A stretch of DNA of 64,000 bases from Globisporangium splendens (taxonomy: Eukaryota; Oomycota; Peronosporomycetes; Pythiales; Pythiaceae): assembly GCA_006386115.1 (NCBI GenBank), contig VFIW01000015.1, positions 675,001-739,000 on the forward strand, written 5' to 3'. The notes under the pieces are model-generated. The model ran no database searches, was not told where the DNA came from, and saw only the letters and a program-made list of their open reading frames with translations. Of the stretch, positions 19,087 to 30,496 are shown piece by piece; within the stretch, counting starts at the first letter, position 1; each line of letters begins with the position of its first letter. Made by a program: the position numbers and the translations under genes.

Positions 19087-19751
19087 AGTTTATCTCTGCA
19101 CAACCTTGTTAGCCTCCTTCTCGTACATGAGATCGAACTGGCGCGACTGGTTGATCGGGTTGCGCTTGAGATTCGCCAAGCGGAAGCGGCGCTCGCGCCA
19201 GTCTGCGCCAACCTCGTCCGAGTAGTGCATCGTGTTCTCGCGCTTGGTCTTGCTCAGGCACACGTCCGGGTGGTTGAGCAGGAAGCGACCGGCGCTGGTG
19301 GCGGCGCCGATGGCGGCCGCGCTGGCGATGAGCACGATGGGGAATGTTCCCTTGTCCGTGGTCCAGAGGTTGAGGAAGCCCATGGAGGCGCGCGCAGACT
19401 TGGAGGCCGACATCGTGAAGCTTGTTATTAAAGGTTGTTGCTGGGAACGAGGCGAATTGTTTAATGGACTTCTGCATATTGCACTTGCATGCGCATGGTC
19501 TGGCTGCTGGCACTTGCCAGTAACCAGCACAAACACACACACACACACACTTGATGCGTCATCCCTCTGGATTCATGGTGGCGGATGTTGCTGTCATCAA
19601 AGACACGCCGCCGATGCGCGCTTCCTATTGGCTGATGTGGGTGTAGGAACACTAAATTTCACAAATTTGAGGAAGAGATACGCAGTGTGTGCGTTTCTAC
19701 TTGCATGTGGTTACAGTTTGCAAATGTTCTTTTAAAACCGAGTGTGTCATT
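19087..19751. repeat. Left arm of a 665-bp inverted repeat
   Basis: Position p here pairs with 40109 minus p on the right arm (20358-21022). The arms cover promoter, 5' UTR and whole coding region of B12D-like copies 1 and 2. The only difference I could find is at 19430/20679 (5' UTR). A (GT)9 microsatellite is the same length in both arms. The spacer is 606 bp. Confidence 0.85.
19090..19413 (-). CDS. B12D/MLRQ-like mitochondrial subunit, copy 1
   Basis: 107 residues. The start at 19413 follows a shared leader and matches the start in the other copies. A short N tail (MSASKSARASMGFLNLW) precedes one hydrophobic helix (FPIVLIASAAAIGAATSAGRFLL). Next comes the NHPDVCLSKTKR block typical of B12D proteins (helix, then NPxVxxxKxxR), then a basic Arg/Asn-rich tail (RERRFRLANLKRNP). 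B12D proteins are single-span inner-membrane proteins related to the NDUFA4/MLRQ family of respiratory complexes. The protein is identical to copies 2 and 3. Its 3' flank matches copy 3, its 5' flank copy 2. Confidence 0.75.
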   Translation of the reverse strand: MSASKSARASMGFLNLWTTDKGTFPIVLIASAAAIGAATSAGRFLLNHPDVCLSKTKRENTMHYSDEVGADWRERRFRLANLKRNPINQSRQFDLMYEKEANKVVQR

Positions 19752-20357
19752 CCACACTTCAATTCGGGTTAGCAATTCAGTGTCAGCTTGGGGTTGGCTC
19801 TGATACTTGTTCGTGGTCGTTTTCACTGCCAGAGACGGATTTGCTTTTGCTTGCAAAGAATACTATGCTGCTTCGTCAACTGCGTCGGTAGTCTATCGAT
19901 GTTTACCTCACGCTAGTAACCATCCTGTGTCTGTAGAAATGTGCTGCATGACAAAGAGCTGCAGCCGCCGAAAGATCGAATAAAGTTTCAAATTCTGAAG
20001 CAAAAACGGTTGCAATACCATGTACCGTTAAGACGCCCTGCGTTTCCAGATCCTCTGCTTCAGTTCTTTGTTGTTTAACAATATTTCGATGCTTGCAATC
20101 TGCAGTACTCTGTAAATGGTGATGGTACCTAACATTATTGCAACGCGGACAGTTGACGCCAATGGCAAGGATAGAGAGAGAAAGAGATTTCCAAGATGTG
20201 CGTCAGAGTAGGACAAAGCAGCAAAACAGCTCGCTCCTCGCCAGCAGTGTTTGCCAGCATCTCGTTGACTTGCGTGACTTGCTAGAAACGCACCTTTCGC
20301 CAACTTGTGCGCTGCAGAAATCCATGCTTGTTTAACAACTCTTCTCAAAGAAATTGC
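19752..20357. promoter_or_regulatory. Spacer of the inverted repeat, between two divergent B12D-like genes
   Basis: 606 bp of unique sequence between the arms. The two gene copies point away from it, each preceded by an identical leader of about 280 bp from the helix side of the repeat. No ORF with content. It may act as a shared divergent promoter region, though the identical arm sequence probably carries the core promoters. Confidence 0.35.
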
Positions 20358-21022
20358 AATGACACACTCGGTTTTAAAAGAACATTTGCAAACTGTAACC
20401 ACATGCAAGTAGAAACGCACACACTGCGTATCTCTTCCTCAAATTTGTGAAATTTAGTGTTCCTACACCCACATCAGCCAATAGGAAGCGCGCATCGGCG
20501 GCGTGTCTTTGATGACAGCAACATCCGCCACCATGAATCCAGAGGGATGACGCATCAAGTGTGTGTGTGTGTGTGTTTGTGCTGGTTACTGGCAAGTGCC
20601 AGCAGCCAGACCATGCGCATGCAAGTGCAATATGCAGAAGTCCATTAAACAATTCGCCTCGTTCCCAGCAACAACCTTCAATAACAAGCTTCACGATGTC
20701 GGCCTCCAAGTCTGCGCGCGCCTCCATGGGCTTCCTCAACCTCTGGACCACGGACAAGGGAACATTCCCCATCGTGCTCATCGCCAGCGCGGCCGCCATC
20801 GGCGCCGCCACCAGCGCCGGTCGCTTCCTGCTCAACCACCCGGACGTGTGCCTGAGCAAGACCAAGCGCGAGAACACGATGCACTACTCGGACGAGGTTG
20901 GCGCAGACTGGCGCGAGCGCCGCTTCCGCTTGGCGAATCTCAAGCGCAACCCGATCAACCAGTCGCGCCAGTTCGATCTCATGTACGAGAAGGAGGCTAA
21001 CAAGGTTGTGCAGAGATAAATA
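20358..21022. repeat. Right arm of the 665-bp inverted repeat
   Basis: Reverse complement of 19087-19751 with one observed base difference. Homology stops just after the coding stop (GAGATAAA shared, then divergent) and, on the inner side, at 20358. Confidence 0.85.
20696..21019 (+). CDS. B12D/MLRQ-like mitochondrial subunit, copy 2
   Basis: 107 residues, identical in protein to copies 1 and 3. The same single helix and NHPDVCLSKTKR block are present. The leader contains the (GT)9 run at about 20559-20576 and a TTCCCAGCAACAACCTTC tract just before the start, shared by all three copies. The 3' flank (ATAAATGACGGAGTG) is unlike those of copies 1 and 3, so it may use its own polyadenylation region. 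Confidence 0.75.
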   Translation: MSASKSARASMGFLNLWTTDKGTFPIVLIASAAAIGAATSAGRFLLNHPDVCLSKTKRENTMHYSDEVGADWRERRFRLANLKRNPINQSRQFDLMYEKEANKVVQR

Positions 21023-22094
21023 AATGACGGAGTGTGAGCGATTTCGATGCCTGCTGCGAAGGCTGTGTGACTCGCAGCGAACAATCGATACCAATACAAT
21101 ACAATATATATATTTAGATGTTCATCTTACGATTGCATCGAATGTTGGTGCGACGCCTTGGAAAACATTGCTGTGTGTTGACACGTGTTATGCCCATTGG
21201 AAATACCAGGTACAATTTGAAATGATGCATGGACAGTTGTGCTGGAGGTGTAAGGTCTCGACCAGATCGACATGATGGTACCACGGACACTCATGTAGTC
21301 GGCAAGAGTCCCTACGTTGACCGCATGAAATTGCTGCTCTTCCAACAACCGCGATAGACTATCGCGGTGGCTGCCATCCGATAGCGACTGTACTTCAGTA
21401 GCCACGCCATGCACTCGCGACACATACCAATGCTCAGTATTGTGCGAGGTGAGGTGCAACGGATGCAACACGTTGAAGCGCACAATTGGAGGACGCCTAG
21501 CGAAAGAACGTATCCATGCCGCTCGCAATCTGATATTGACACACAACGAACGAGCAATTTTCATTTCCATTTAACGTCTGCGTTCGTTTCCACATTCTGT
21601 TGCACGCAGTGCGTATTGTGCGTATTTTTGCGTGGCTGTGCTATAGGCAAGCAGCAAAGGAGAGGAGCTCATGCAATAGTCTATTTAACAGCACTGTCGT
21701 GTCCTCGCTATCAAAAAAATGAGCCGACGTGCGCACACCGACGGCTGGCCAAGTATTCGTTGGCCGTTGGGCATCCACATGCTCCAACGTGTGCGCCAGC
21801 CACGAAGAATGCCATACCTCCATCATAAGTCAGCATTGCAATAGCAACTCGCAATATTGATGATGGCAATTCGCAGCCACAACCGGTTTTAACAACTTCC
21901 ACTCAAAACTGAAATAGAAACTATCTCGGTTTTAACACAAAATATCCACATTGGCAACAAAAAACAGAAACGCATGCTTCCGAGTTGCGTATCTCTTCCT
22001 CCAATATGCGCAGTGCGCTTCGTGTCTTTGACGACAGAGTACGTGGCTCCCAGGCTCCAAACGTAGCTGCGTTCCATCAGCCTAACGACATTAA
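21023..22094. other. Intergenic, about 1.07 kb
   Basis: No recognised gene. A minus ORF of 147 codons (21127-21570) has no domain signal and ordinary composition. A short palindrome (GCGATAGACTATCGC) lies near 21351. Upstream of copy 3, weak matches to the copy 1/2 promoter survive: GCGTATCTCTTCCTC near 21986 and CGTGTCTTTGACGACAG near 22020. Confidence 0.4.
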
Positions 22095-22141
22095 ACGATT
22101 CGCCTCGTTCCCAGCAACAACCTTCAATAACAAGCTTCACG

Positions 22142-22465
22142 ATGTCGGCCTCCAAGTCTGCGCGCGCCTCCATGGGCTTCCTCAACCTCTGGACCACGGA
22201 CAAGGGAACATTCCCCATCGTGCTCATCGCCAGCGCGGCCGCCATCGGCGCCGCCACCAGCGCCGGTCGCTTCCTGCTCAACCACCCGGACGTGTGCCTG
22301 AGCAAGACCAAGCGCGAGAACACGATGCACTACTCGGACGAGGTTGGCGCAGACTGGCGCGAGCGCCGCTTCCGCTTGGCGAATCTCAAGCGCAACCCGA
22401 TCAACCAGTCGCGCCAGTTCGATCTCATGTACGAGAAGGAGGCTAACAAGGTTGTGCAGAGATAA
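22142..22465 (+). CDS. B12D/MLRQ-like mitochondrial subunit, copy 3
   Basis: 107 residues, identical to copies 1 and 2. Near-identity begins about 45 bp before the ATG (GATTCGCCTCGTTCCCAGC) and on the 3' side runs 37 bp past the stop, matching only copy 1. Further upstream the promoter has diverged and only blocks are shared. It carries the 20679-type base rather than the 19430-type base in the leader. Confidence 0.75.
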   Translation: MSASKSARASMGFLNLWTTDKGTFPIVLIASAAAIGAATSAGRFLLNHPDVCLSKTKRENTMHYSDEVGADWRERRFRLANLKRNPINQSRQFDLMYEKEANKVVQR

Positions 22466-22971
22466 ACTGTCGACTGTGACTGAAGTTTGGACCAGAGACT
22501 TCAGGTTGCGTGTTTTGGCCTCAGTTCGGAGCACTTTCCGTGCTGGTCTCGGACTCCGCCATTGCGTGTCGTGTTTTTAATTTACTGCCGATAAAGAACA
22601 ACCATTAAATAGACCTGATGAGCAATGCAAGATCTCATGATCGTGCACAGTGTGCATCAAGCAGCATGCCATGTCGTCTATAACAAATAGACTTGCAGCC
22701 ACGTCTCTTCTCATTGTGCTTTTTGTCCGCCACTCTAAATCACACTTCACTGCTTCTCTACGGTATTTCTATCCTCCACACTCTCTAATGTTATATTTGA
22801 TGGTGCTATTGCCGCCTTGCAAACAGCAAAACTCAAAAGGGCGGGCATCCAGCAAGGAAAAGCGCCATCTTCGAGAAGAGACGACGGTCGAGGGCGAACG
22901 GCAGCAAAGCGCCTGCGTACGCGCATTTAAACAAGACACAATAGAGAAGACCCTACCCGCCACGTGTCGCT
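22466..22971. other. Intergenic, about 500 bp
   Basis: 3' flank of B12D-like copy 3 and 5' flank of DNA2. An ORF crosses into the first DNA2 intron but has no protein-like content before the true exon. No other feature seen. Confidence 0.4.
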
Positions 22972-25900
22972 ATGAGCGATCGCTCTGGAAGCAGCGCTGG
23001 CAACCACAGCACAACGCGTGGGTCGTCGTCGCGGATACCCAAGCGCAAGCGCATGCGCATGGAGACCGCGACGCCGAACAAGACGCGGCGCAGCGGCGCG
23101 GGATTGCTGCGCGCAGAGGAGGACGCAGCCGCGGAGACCAAGATCGTGTGGAAGGACTCGCCCGCGGAGAAGCAGATCAAGGTGTCGGGCACGGGAAAGT
23201 GAGTGCGGACTCGGCATTATGCAGGACAGGACGAGGAAAGGTCGTGAGGTTTAATGGACTGTGCGTGTGTGAATGCAGACTCGCGGTGCGCAAGGAGATG
23301 CAGGGCTTTGTGGGGCGGCTGGCGCGCGCGAGCATCGAGTCGCCGCAGACCGGAGCAGACGCGTCCGAGCTGTCCAGCTCACCGCCCGACCATCATTCGA
23401 CTCGAGACCATTTATTTAACCATGCATTTGGAAAGCGGAAAGCAGCAGTCGCTCGAGGAAATGGTTGTGAGGACAAAGAGGATGGCGAGCATCGAGGTAA
23501 GTGCGTGTGCAATACACTTTCGCGCACGCGGTGTCGGTGCCACAGTAATTAATGTCTTGCTGTTGTGTAGGTCGTCAATCTGCAGGTATCAACAAAGGCG
23601 TGCATCCCGACACCGATGTGACTGTCTCCAGGCATCTTTTCTACAGCCCCGAGTCTGGAAACGCGCGGAAAAACGTCGGGACGCCACCAAGACATGCAAA
23701 CTATCCGCTCCAGCGCGCCACATCTTCATCTCAAGAGAAGAACACGCACGTAAACCATGCTGTCAGTCCGACTACTCCGCCACAGTTCGTGAAAAGCGAT
23801 TCTCAAGATGAGCTGCTCCTGATCCTGGACAATGTAAGGAGGCAAACAGCAGCGCCAGCTTGTCCTTGCCATGCCTAACTGATGCGTATGCTCCTTCGGT
23901 ATAGATGGACAAAAAGTACTCGTCACAGGATGAGCCATTACCTGCACCTAAATCAACGCCCGCCATGCCAGTCGTGGGGACAGCAACATTACAACAAACT
24001 CCGACTCCGTCCTCGAATCGGATTGCTGCTGTGCCTTTGACGGTTGCTGCTGCTGCGCCACGTGCAAGCAGCACGGCTTCATTCGTGGACACCCAAGTGC
24101 TGCAATACCTGACCCCAGAGACTAACGCGAGCGCAGAGACAGAGGAGCTCGAAGATTCACCTGAATGCGGGAGCCCGCTCACTGAAGAATCGTGGGATTT
24201 GCTCGACCAGCTGGAGCTCCAAGCGACTCAGCGAATTTCGGCATCACAAGAAGCCGTGCATTCACATGATCCACAGGTTAACCCTCCTCCGCTTGCTCCC
24301 ATTCATTCTTCTATGGCTAAACAGACGTATTCCAATAATCGCTCTCCAGCACCCCAGGCGCACTCTGAGATGGTGACACCTGGTCAAGAAGCGAGTAGAA
24401 GGGCGAGTGGGAATGCCAGCGAAAGTGACTACAAGCGGTTTTTGGTGCTGGAAGTGGATTGCGATATGTACCACCGTCGTCTCGTGTTGAGACTCTTGGA
24501 TGAGCAAGAGAATCACATCGAGGCTGTTCTGGCGGACGACTGGTTCGACTCTATGATTGAAGCTGGCGATACGATCAACATCGTCTTTACGGAACGAGAG
24601 AGCACTGGTTTATTCTCGCAAGCGTCGGCGAATCAGGGCATCGATTCGTTGTCCCGAGCCTCAAATCTGGCAAATGCAATACAGGTTGACAATGAGCAAA
24701 ACATTGTCATTTTGCACCCAGATGTTCTGGTAAGTTGTGCTTCTATCGCATGTTTTAAATTGTACCTACCAGTGAAAGGTAAGGAGAGTTCTCGTACGTG
24801 GACTGACAAATGAATCTCATTGCTCTCAAGGTGTCTCCGACTAGTGTTACAACAAGTTTTGGCTGCTTGCGACGAGCAATTCTACGCGAAACTCTCAACG
24901 TGAACCGCCCGACGAACCAAAAGGCATTTCTTGGAACTTTGAAGCACAATTTGTTTGAAAAATCCTTACTGCAAGGAGAGTTCGGTGCCGAATTTCTTTT
25001 GCGAGAGGCGCAGAAAATCGTCTACGACAAGTGAGTTCTTTCCTTTGCGGCGTGGTTCCAAATATCTGAATGGAACGCTCGTAACTAACTGTCTACTGAT
25101 TTGTCGTTGAACCAGTATTCTCGGGCTTGTAGAGTGTGGGTTGGATGAGCAAACTGCTCTCGTTGAGCTGAAAAACGTGATTGAAGACTACAGGAAGTGG
25201 CTAGTCGAAGCTTCAGGCCAAGAAGGCGTCGCATTAAACGAACCGCCACCGGTGACCGGAGCAAGAGTAAAAGTTCACAAGGTGCTGGCAACCGAAGAGA
25301 TGATGTGGTCGATAAAATGGGGGTTGAAAGGTGCGACTGATGCCTCTGTTGAAGCGACGTTCTTGACTAACGCAGTTGGGGTGCAGGGTGAGAAAGTCGT
25401 GCTGCCGCTGGAGCTGAAGACCGGGAGCAAAGTGTATGCTGGCGTGGAGCATCAAGGCCAAGTCATTTTGTATACATTGCTCCTCAATGAGCGATATCGT
25501 CAGCGGTGTCAGGATGGGTTGTTAATGTACGTACCAGGCATCGAGACAAATCGAATCGCAGCGATGGCAACACACATTCGCGGCCTCATCATCGCACGAA
25601 ACAAGTTTGCAAGCTCAATGGCCAAAGTGAAGGCACTTGGAAGCTCATCATCTTCTCAGATATTCCCACCGATGCTGCGTTCTCGTCGTGATTGCGAGCG
25701 ATGCTTCCAGGTTGATGAATGCGTTCTCCATCATGCAGCTGTTGAGAATGGCACAGGAGAGTCGAGTGGCTTGGAAGACATGTTCACTAACAAGACAGGG
25801 CACTTGAGTGGTGCCGATTTGTCGTATTTCAAGCTCTGGAACCGGATGATCGACCTAGAGCAGCAGCATGCCGAGAAGAATCTTCGAGCACTCTGGCTTC

Positions 25901-28233
25901 AGGTTGGATGGAAACGAGAACAGGCACAGGGCAACAGCTCGTGCATCGCCAGTTTGAGCCTAGTGCTGGACGAGCCAACATTTTCCGACCGTGGAACTAG
26001 CAGAATGCTCCGCTTCCAGCGCGATCCGCGTCGAAAGATGGATATGGGCTCCCGGCTGTATCCTTCAAGTAGCACACCAGTCGTCCTATTACCATTTCTG
26101 GAGCTTGGTTTTCGCGTTGATGATCAAGTGATCCTGTCGGCTGAGTCGTTCGATGGTACGAAACTGTTGGTGCACATTGCGAGAGCGAAGGTTGTCGCAC
26201 TAGAGCCCACAAGCATCACAGTGGAAGCATATCAATCCATTCCGTCAATTGTGACAGCCGGACAGTCAACGGTGGGGAAAGATTTTACGTGGCGGCTGGA
26301 CAAGAATGCCATCATGACTGGCCTCAATCGTGCGAAGGAAAATCTCGTGCGTTTATTTATCGGCCCGCCACCAGAAATCACGAAGCTCGGGACGTGTGCA
26401 GACAGCAGACCCGAAATCAAGGCATTACAACCGACCGAAAGCAATCCACCAAGCATTGGTGACACTCGGAGGAGGAACTTAATTGTCCATCTTGATCGAC
26501 CTCGCTTCAAGTCGTGCCGCGTGAGTGAGCTGCTGATGCAGCGTTGCAAGATTTTCGAGCAAACTCCCAGTTACGCAGAGATGAACCGGAACGGGAAAGT
26601 GCTTCTGGATCACTTTTTTCGACTCAATACGGACCAGCAGCGAGCCGTGCAGAAAGTGCTGAGCTCTGTGGATTATGCGCTGGTTCTTGGCATGCCTGGC
26701 ACGGGCAAGACGTCGACAATCTCATTTGCTGTCCGTGTGTTGCTCTTCCTCGGGTTTTCTGTGCTAGTGACAAGCTACACTCACTCTGCGGTCGACAACC
26801 TGATGCTGAAACTGCTCGAGTTCAAGCTCCCGATGCTTCGAATTGGTAATCCCAACCACGTTCATCCCCAGTTGGCTGACTTCACGTTGGAGCGCCAAGC
26901 TGCCATTCGCAGAGTTAACAGTGTCAGAGAAATGGAGTCGCTCATGCAAGGCGCGCAGCTGGTCGGTTGTACGTGCCTGAGCGTGAATAGCCACGTTCTC
27001 TTTCGGAAGCGCAGGTTTGATTTTTGCATTGTGGACGAAGCAACGCAGACTACCCAGCCAGTAGTGTTGGGAGCGTTATATTGCGCAGACACGTTTGTTC
27101 TAGTGGGTGACCACTACCAGTTGCCACCGCTCGTCGCGAGCGCTCAAGCGCGGAAAGAAGGCATGGACGTAAGTTTATTTCGTCGGCTGTCCGAAGCACA
27201 TCCAACTGCTGTTCAGCAGCTATCGTTCCAGTACCGTATGAATGCAGACATAATGGTGTTGGCGAATCGACTGGTGTATGGGGGGAAACTCAAATGCGGC
27301 TCGTTCCAAGTGGCATCAAATCACTTGAGCCTGAATCTGGTGTCAAGTGTAGCCAAGAGTCAGCATCATGTGCCATGGCCCGCAGAGGTACTGTCGAACA
27401 ATCAAGGTGTGATGTTTGTGGACACAGATAGTTTGGATCAAGCGTCGGAGAGTGCCACTGGATCTGGTGGTGGAGTAGGCAAACGTGGCCGGAAGCGAAT
27501 GGAGAACGTCGTTGAAGCTGAGGTGATCGTTGCGCTCGTGGAACTGCTTCTCCACGGCGGCGTGAATGTTCAAGAAGTCGCTGTCATTTCGCCTTTCCGT
27601 TCCCAGGTCTCGTTGATTTCGAGGCATTTGACAGAAGCCTCGACGAAAACTGGATTCACGCAGCTAAGCGTGGTTGAAGTGAGCACGATTGACAAGTATC
27701 AAGGAAAGGACAAAGACGTGATGCTGGTCTCGTTCGTGCGAAGCAATGAGGAGAACCACGTCGGAGAATTGCTGATGGATTGGCGACGAATCAATGTTGC
27801 CTTGACGCGGGCAAAGCAAAAGCTGCTGCTAGTTGGTTCGTTAAGCACGCTCGGCGGTGGCAGCCCGTTATTTAGCGTGCTCTCGCAAGTGATTCAAGAG
27901 CGCCAATGGCAGTTTCGGCTTGCGAAGGATGCGTTGGTCGAGCTGGAGGAATACGTGCGAGCTGTTCGCAAGAGCAGTACCGCTATGAAGAGGTCTGAGC
28001 CAGACCCAGAACGAGACGAGGATTCTTTGACTCAAGATGGATACTCGGAAGTATCTGTGCTGCACCCCAGCGGCGACAATGAAGACATTGAAGGGTTAGT
28101 CCGAAGTATCTCGAGTGTGAACCATATCGCACGTCGACCTGGTGCGGCTGCGCTCCGAGTGCAGCAAATTCCACTTCATGCATCCCATCCGCAGCTCAAG
28201 CCGATCACTCGTGATATTTTCGATGAAATGTGA
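22972..28233 (+). CDS. DNA2: DNA replication ATP-dependent helicase/nuclease DNA2, six exons
   Basis: Exons 22972-23198, 23279-23496, 23571-23833, 23905-24729, 24831-25030 and 25116-28233 join in frame to 1616 residues. All introns have GT/AG ends and are 71-100 bp. The first 450 or so residues are a basic, Ser/Pro-rich disordered extension. A DNA2 nuclease domain follows: the first Fe-S cysteine in SFGCLRRAIL, the nuclease strand LPLELKTGSK with HQGQVILYTLLL, and the remaining three cysteines in CERCFQVDEC. The helicase core (superfamily 1) has Walker A GMPGTGKTST near residue 1104, Walker B IVDEATQTTQP, GDHYQLPP, SFQYRMN and STIDKYQGKD, then NVALTRAKQKLLLVG. DNA2 trims flaps in Okazaki-fragment maturation and resects double-strand breaks. 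It is longer than human DNA2 (1060) because of both tails. Confidence 0.93.
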
Positions 28234-28669
28234 AAGATGCTTTTGACAATTCCGTGTATCTCTTTGGAGGACTCTGGCCATCCCGCTTTCAGCGTCGCGA
28301 TTAACAGTAGATGCGATAGTATCCCTCCATCGACAGCCCTACTTCTTCAAGTATTACTGTTGAGAATACCAGCTCTCAACTTTTTCGGCGAAGCCAAATC
28401 TAAGGACATCGGCGAACTCATGCAGTCGTGCGCTCGTTTCGTCACATACTTCTCGAATTGCGACAGAAGATCATGTAAAATAGTCGTAGCATTCGTCCGA
28501 TTCGCATGTGCGCCACTCTAAACGAGGACGAAAAGCAACGGAAGGAGGGATGCAGTTGCGCTTGAAAAAGCGCTCCAAACGACACTCAGCCAAACCGTTT
28601 TTGAAGACACATTGCAATCTCAGGAAGAAGCGGCAGCAGACAAGCAGAGAGAAGACAACCTCAGGCAGA
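28234..28669. other. Intergenic / probable 5' UTR
   Basis: The 3' flank of DNA2, then an in-frame basic stretch (28508-28669, RLKKRSKRHSAK...) that I regard as 5' UTR rather than coding, because the ATG at 28670 opens a better N terminus. Confidence 0.35.
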
Positions 28670-30496
28670 ATGGGTGCTGGGGCTTCAAGCCAAGCATCGT
28701 TTGAGCAGATGCTCGCGTGCACCATGATCTTGGGTGAAGCAATGGTCCAGGGACTCGACCCGCGATTCGTGCGCTTTCCAGGTGGGTTTGTTTGTTTCTG
28801 GTTTGCTTTAACTACGCTGTGTTTGACTGATGGATGGATCCTGTTTTCTAGATATGTATCGGCTTTACGATTTCCACATTGGCCCGAAAAACCACAGCCA
28901 AAGCCGTTCCAGGGAGGCAACATGGTGCTTTTTGTACATTCGCCTGACGACGACGGAAAGTTTCAGCATATTGAGCTGAAGGATGGTGATGTCGTCGACA
29001 AAGTCAAGACGACGAAAGACAGCGAAGACGATATTCCGACAGCTGAATCCGATGAGAATCTCCTTGTGGTTTTCATTGGAACGGACAAGATCATTCTCGA
29101 CAAAGCCACGCTCAACCAGCCGAATTTCGATAACTGGACCCCGCTTCACTCTTGCTGCCATACTCTGAATGCCCAAGAAGCCGGGATCTCGATCCTCAAA
29201 GAGCTTATTGCGCAGAAAGCAGACTTGAATCTCGTCACGAAGCGTGGTCCAGGCTCTTTTTCCTATGGCTGGACTCCATTGCACATCGCATGTGCCTATG
29301 GACTTGAGCCCTTGTCCCTCAAGCTCATCCGTGCCGACGCGAATGTCAACATGATGAACTCGGTGAAATGGACACCTCTGTATGATGCGTGCCATCGAGG
29401 CTACTCAACGGTAGTACGCGAACTGCTCAAGGCTGGCGCCAAGCACGACGTTATCTGTCCTGAATTTGCGCTCTGTCCGTTTTCGGGGCAGCATCCTCTC
29501 GCAGAAGCCGCTCGTCAAGACCATGTTGAGACTGTGAAGGTGCTACTCGAATGGGGCGTCGACAAGAATGCGGTGAACAAACTCGGGTGGACTGCGCTGC
29601 ACAAAGCTGCGTATCATAGTCGTCTTCCGATTGTGAAAATGCTGGTCGTGTACGGCGCGGACGTTTTTGCAAAGACCGAGAAAGGATCGTTGGCAAAGGA
29701 TTTAACAATCCACAGTGAGATTCGCACGATGCTGGAAGATCTCTGCCAGTATGGACCTACGTCGTCTCCAAAAAAGGACAAGTTGCCGGTAGCTGGCAGC
29801 GACGATGGCGAAGCGGAAGTATCACCTTCGGTGTCGAAGAAGAGCAGCCCTTCGAAAGTGCAAAGCGTACGAGCGAGTCCACTCTCTCGCAAAGAAGAAT
29901 ATGCGCTGCTGGGTGATTTACCAAGTTTGGATGGCAAGGCCATACCCTCCATTTCCATCCAAGACGTGGACACGCACGACGACGAGGGGGAAGGAAAAGT
30001 CAGTGACGACGACGAGAATGATGAAAAAGAGACAAAAGCGTCGAGCGATCCGTCCGCGTCGTTCGACTCATCGTCTCCGACGCACGCTTCGAAGAGGAGC
30101 AAGCACAAGAAGAAGAGCAGCAACATGCCATCACACGATATCCCACCGGAGTTCAAATGCGCCGTGTCACTCAAACTCCTCAAAGATCCACTGAGGAGTC
30201 CGTATGGTCATGTCTTCGAGCGGCACGTGGTGAAAGCCTGGTTTCGAGACTTTGGCAATCGCTGCCCACTGACTGGCGAGCCTCTCACTATTCACCAATT
30301 GGTGCCTGACGACAAACTGAAGGCAGCAATTCGAGAATGGAAGCACGGCGGCTCCGCGCCATCACGTGGTACAAAGGCAAAGGATGCAACAGATGGTCCA
30401 GACATCTCCGAGAGCAAAGGCGCCGATGACAAAGTGGAGTCCAAAGCAGCGACTGCGTCGTCTGAAATAGTCGATATTGACCCCTATGACTTTTAA
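28670..30496 (+). CDS. Ankyrin-repeat U-box protein (probable E3 ubiquitin ligase)
   Basis: Residues after the start read MGAGASSQASFEQMLAC, a possible N-myristoylation signal. About four ankyrin repeats follow (WTPLHSCC, WTPLHIACAYG, WTPLYDACHRG, GWTALHKAAYHS). Next come a long Ser/Asp/Glu-rich linker with Lys tracts, and a C-terminal U-box (PPEFKCAVSLKLLKDPLRSPYG, then VFERHVVKAWF and CPLTGEPL). U-boxes bind E2 enzymes, and the ankyrins probably select substrate. An apparent intron (28782-28851, GTGGGT to CTAG) would join to a good MYRLYDFHIGP peptide but leads into another frame and a stop. Without splicing the frame is open throughout. The N-terminal 85 codons are therefore unsure. The ankyrin and U-box parts (28922-30496) are firm. 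Confidence 0.75.
   Translation: MGAGASSQASFEQMLACTMILGEAMVQGLDPRFVRFPGGFVCFWFALTTLCLTDGWILFSRYVSALRFPHWPEKPQPKPFQGGNMVLFVHSPDDDGKFQHIELKDGDVVDKVKTTKDSEDDIPTAESDENLLVVFIGTDKIILDKATLNQPNFDNWTPLHSCCHTLNAQEAGISILKELIAQKADLNLVTKRGPGSFSYGWTPLHIACAYGLEPLSLKLIRADANVNMMNSVKWTPLYDACHRGYSTVVRELLKAGAKHDVICPEFALCPFSGQHPLAEAARQDHVETVKVLLEWGVDKNAVNKLGWTALHKAAYHSRLPIVKMLVVYGADVFAKTEKGSLAKDLTIHSEIRTMLEDLCQYGPTSSPKKDKLPVAGSDDGEAEVSPSVSKKSSPSKVQSVRASPLSRKEEYALLGDLPSLDGKAIPSISIQDVDTHDDEGEGKVSDDDENDEKETKASSDPSASFDSSSPTHASKRSKHKKKSSNMPSHDIPPEFKCAVSLKLLKDPLRSPYGHVFERHVVKAWFRDFGNRCPLTGEPLTIHQLVPDDKLKAAIREWKHGGSAPSRGTKAKDATDGPDISESKGADDKVESKAATASSEIVDIDPYDF

Noticed and set aside
19752..20357. Mobile element in the spacer of the inverted repeat
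   Set aside because: No terminal repeats, target-site duplication or coding content were found.
22650..23552. 300-codon plus-strand ORF
   Set aside because: Only its 3' part is real (second DNA2 exon). The rest is flank and first intron read through.
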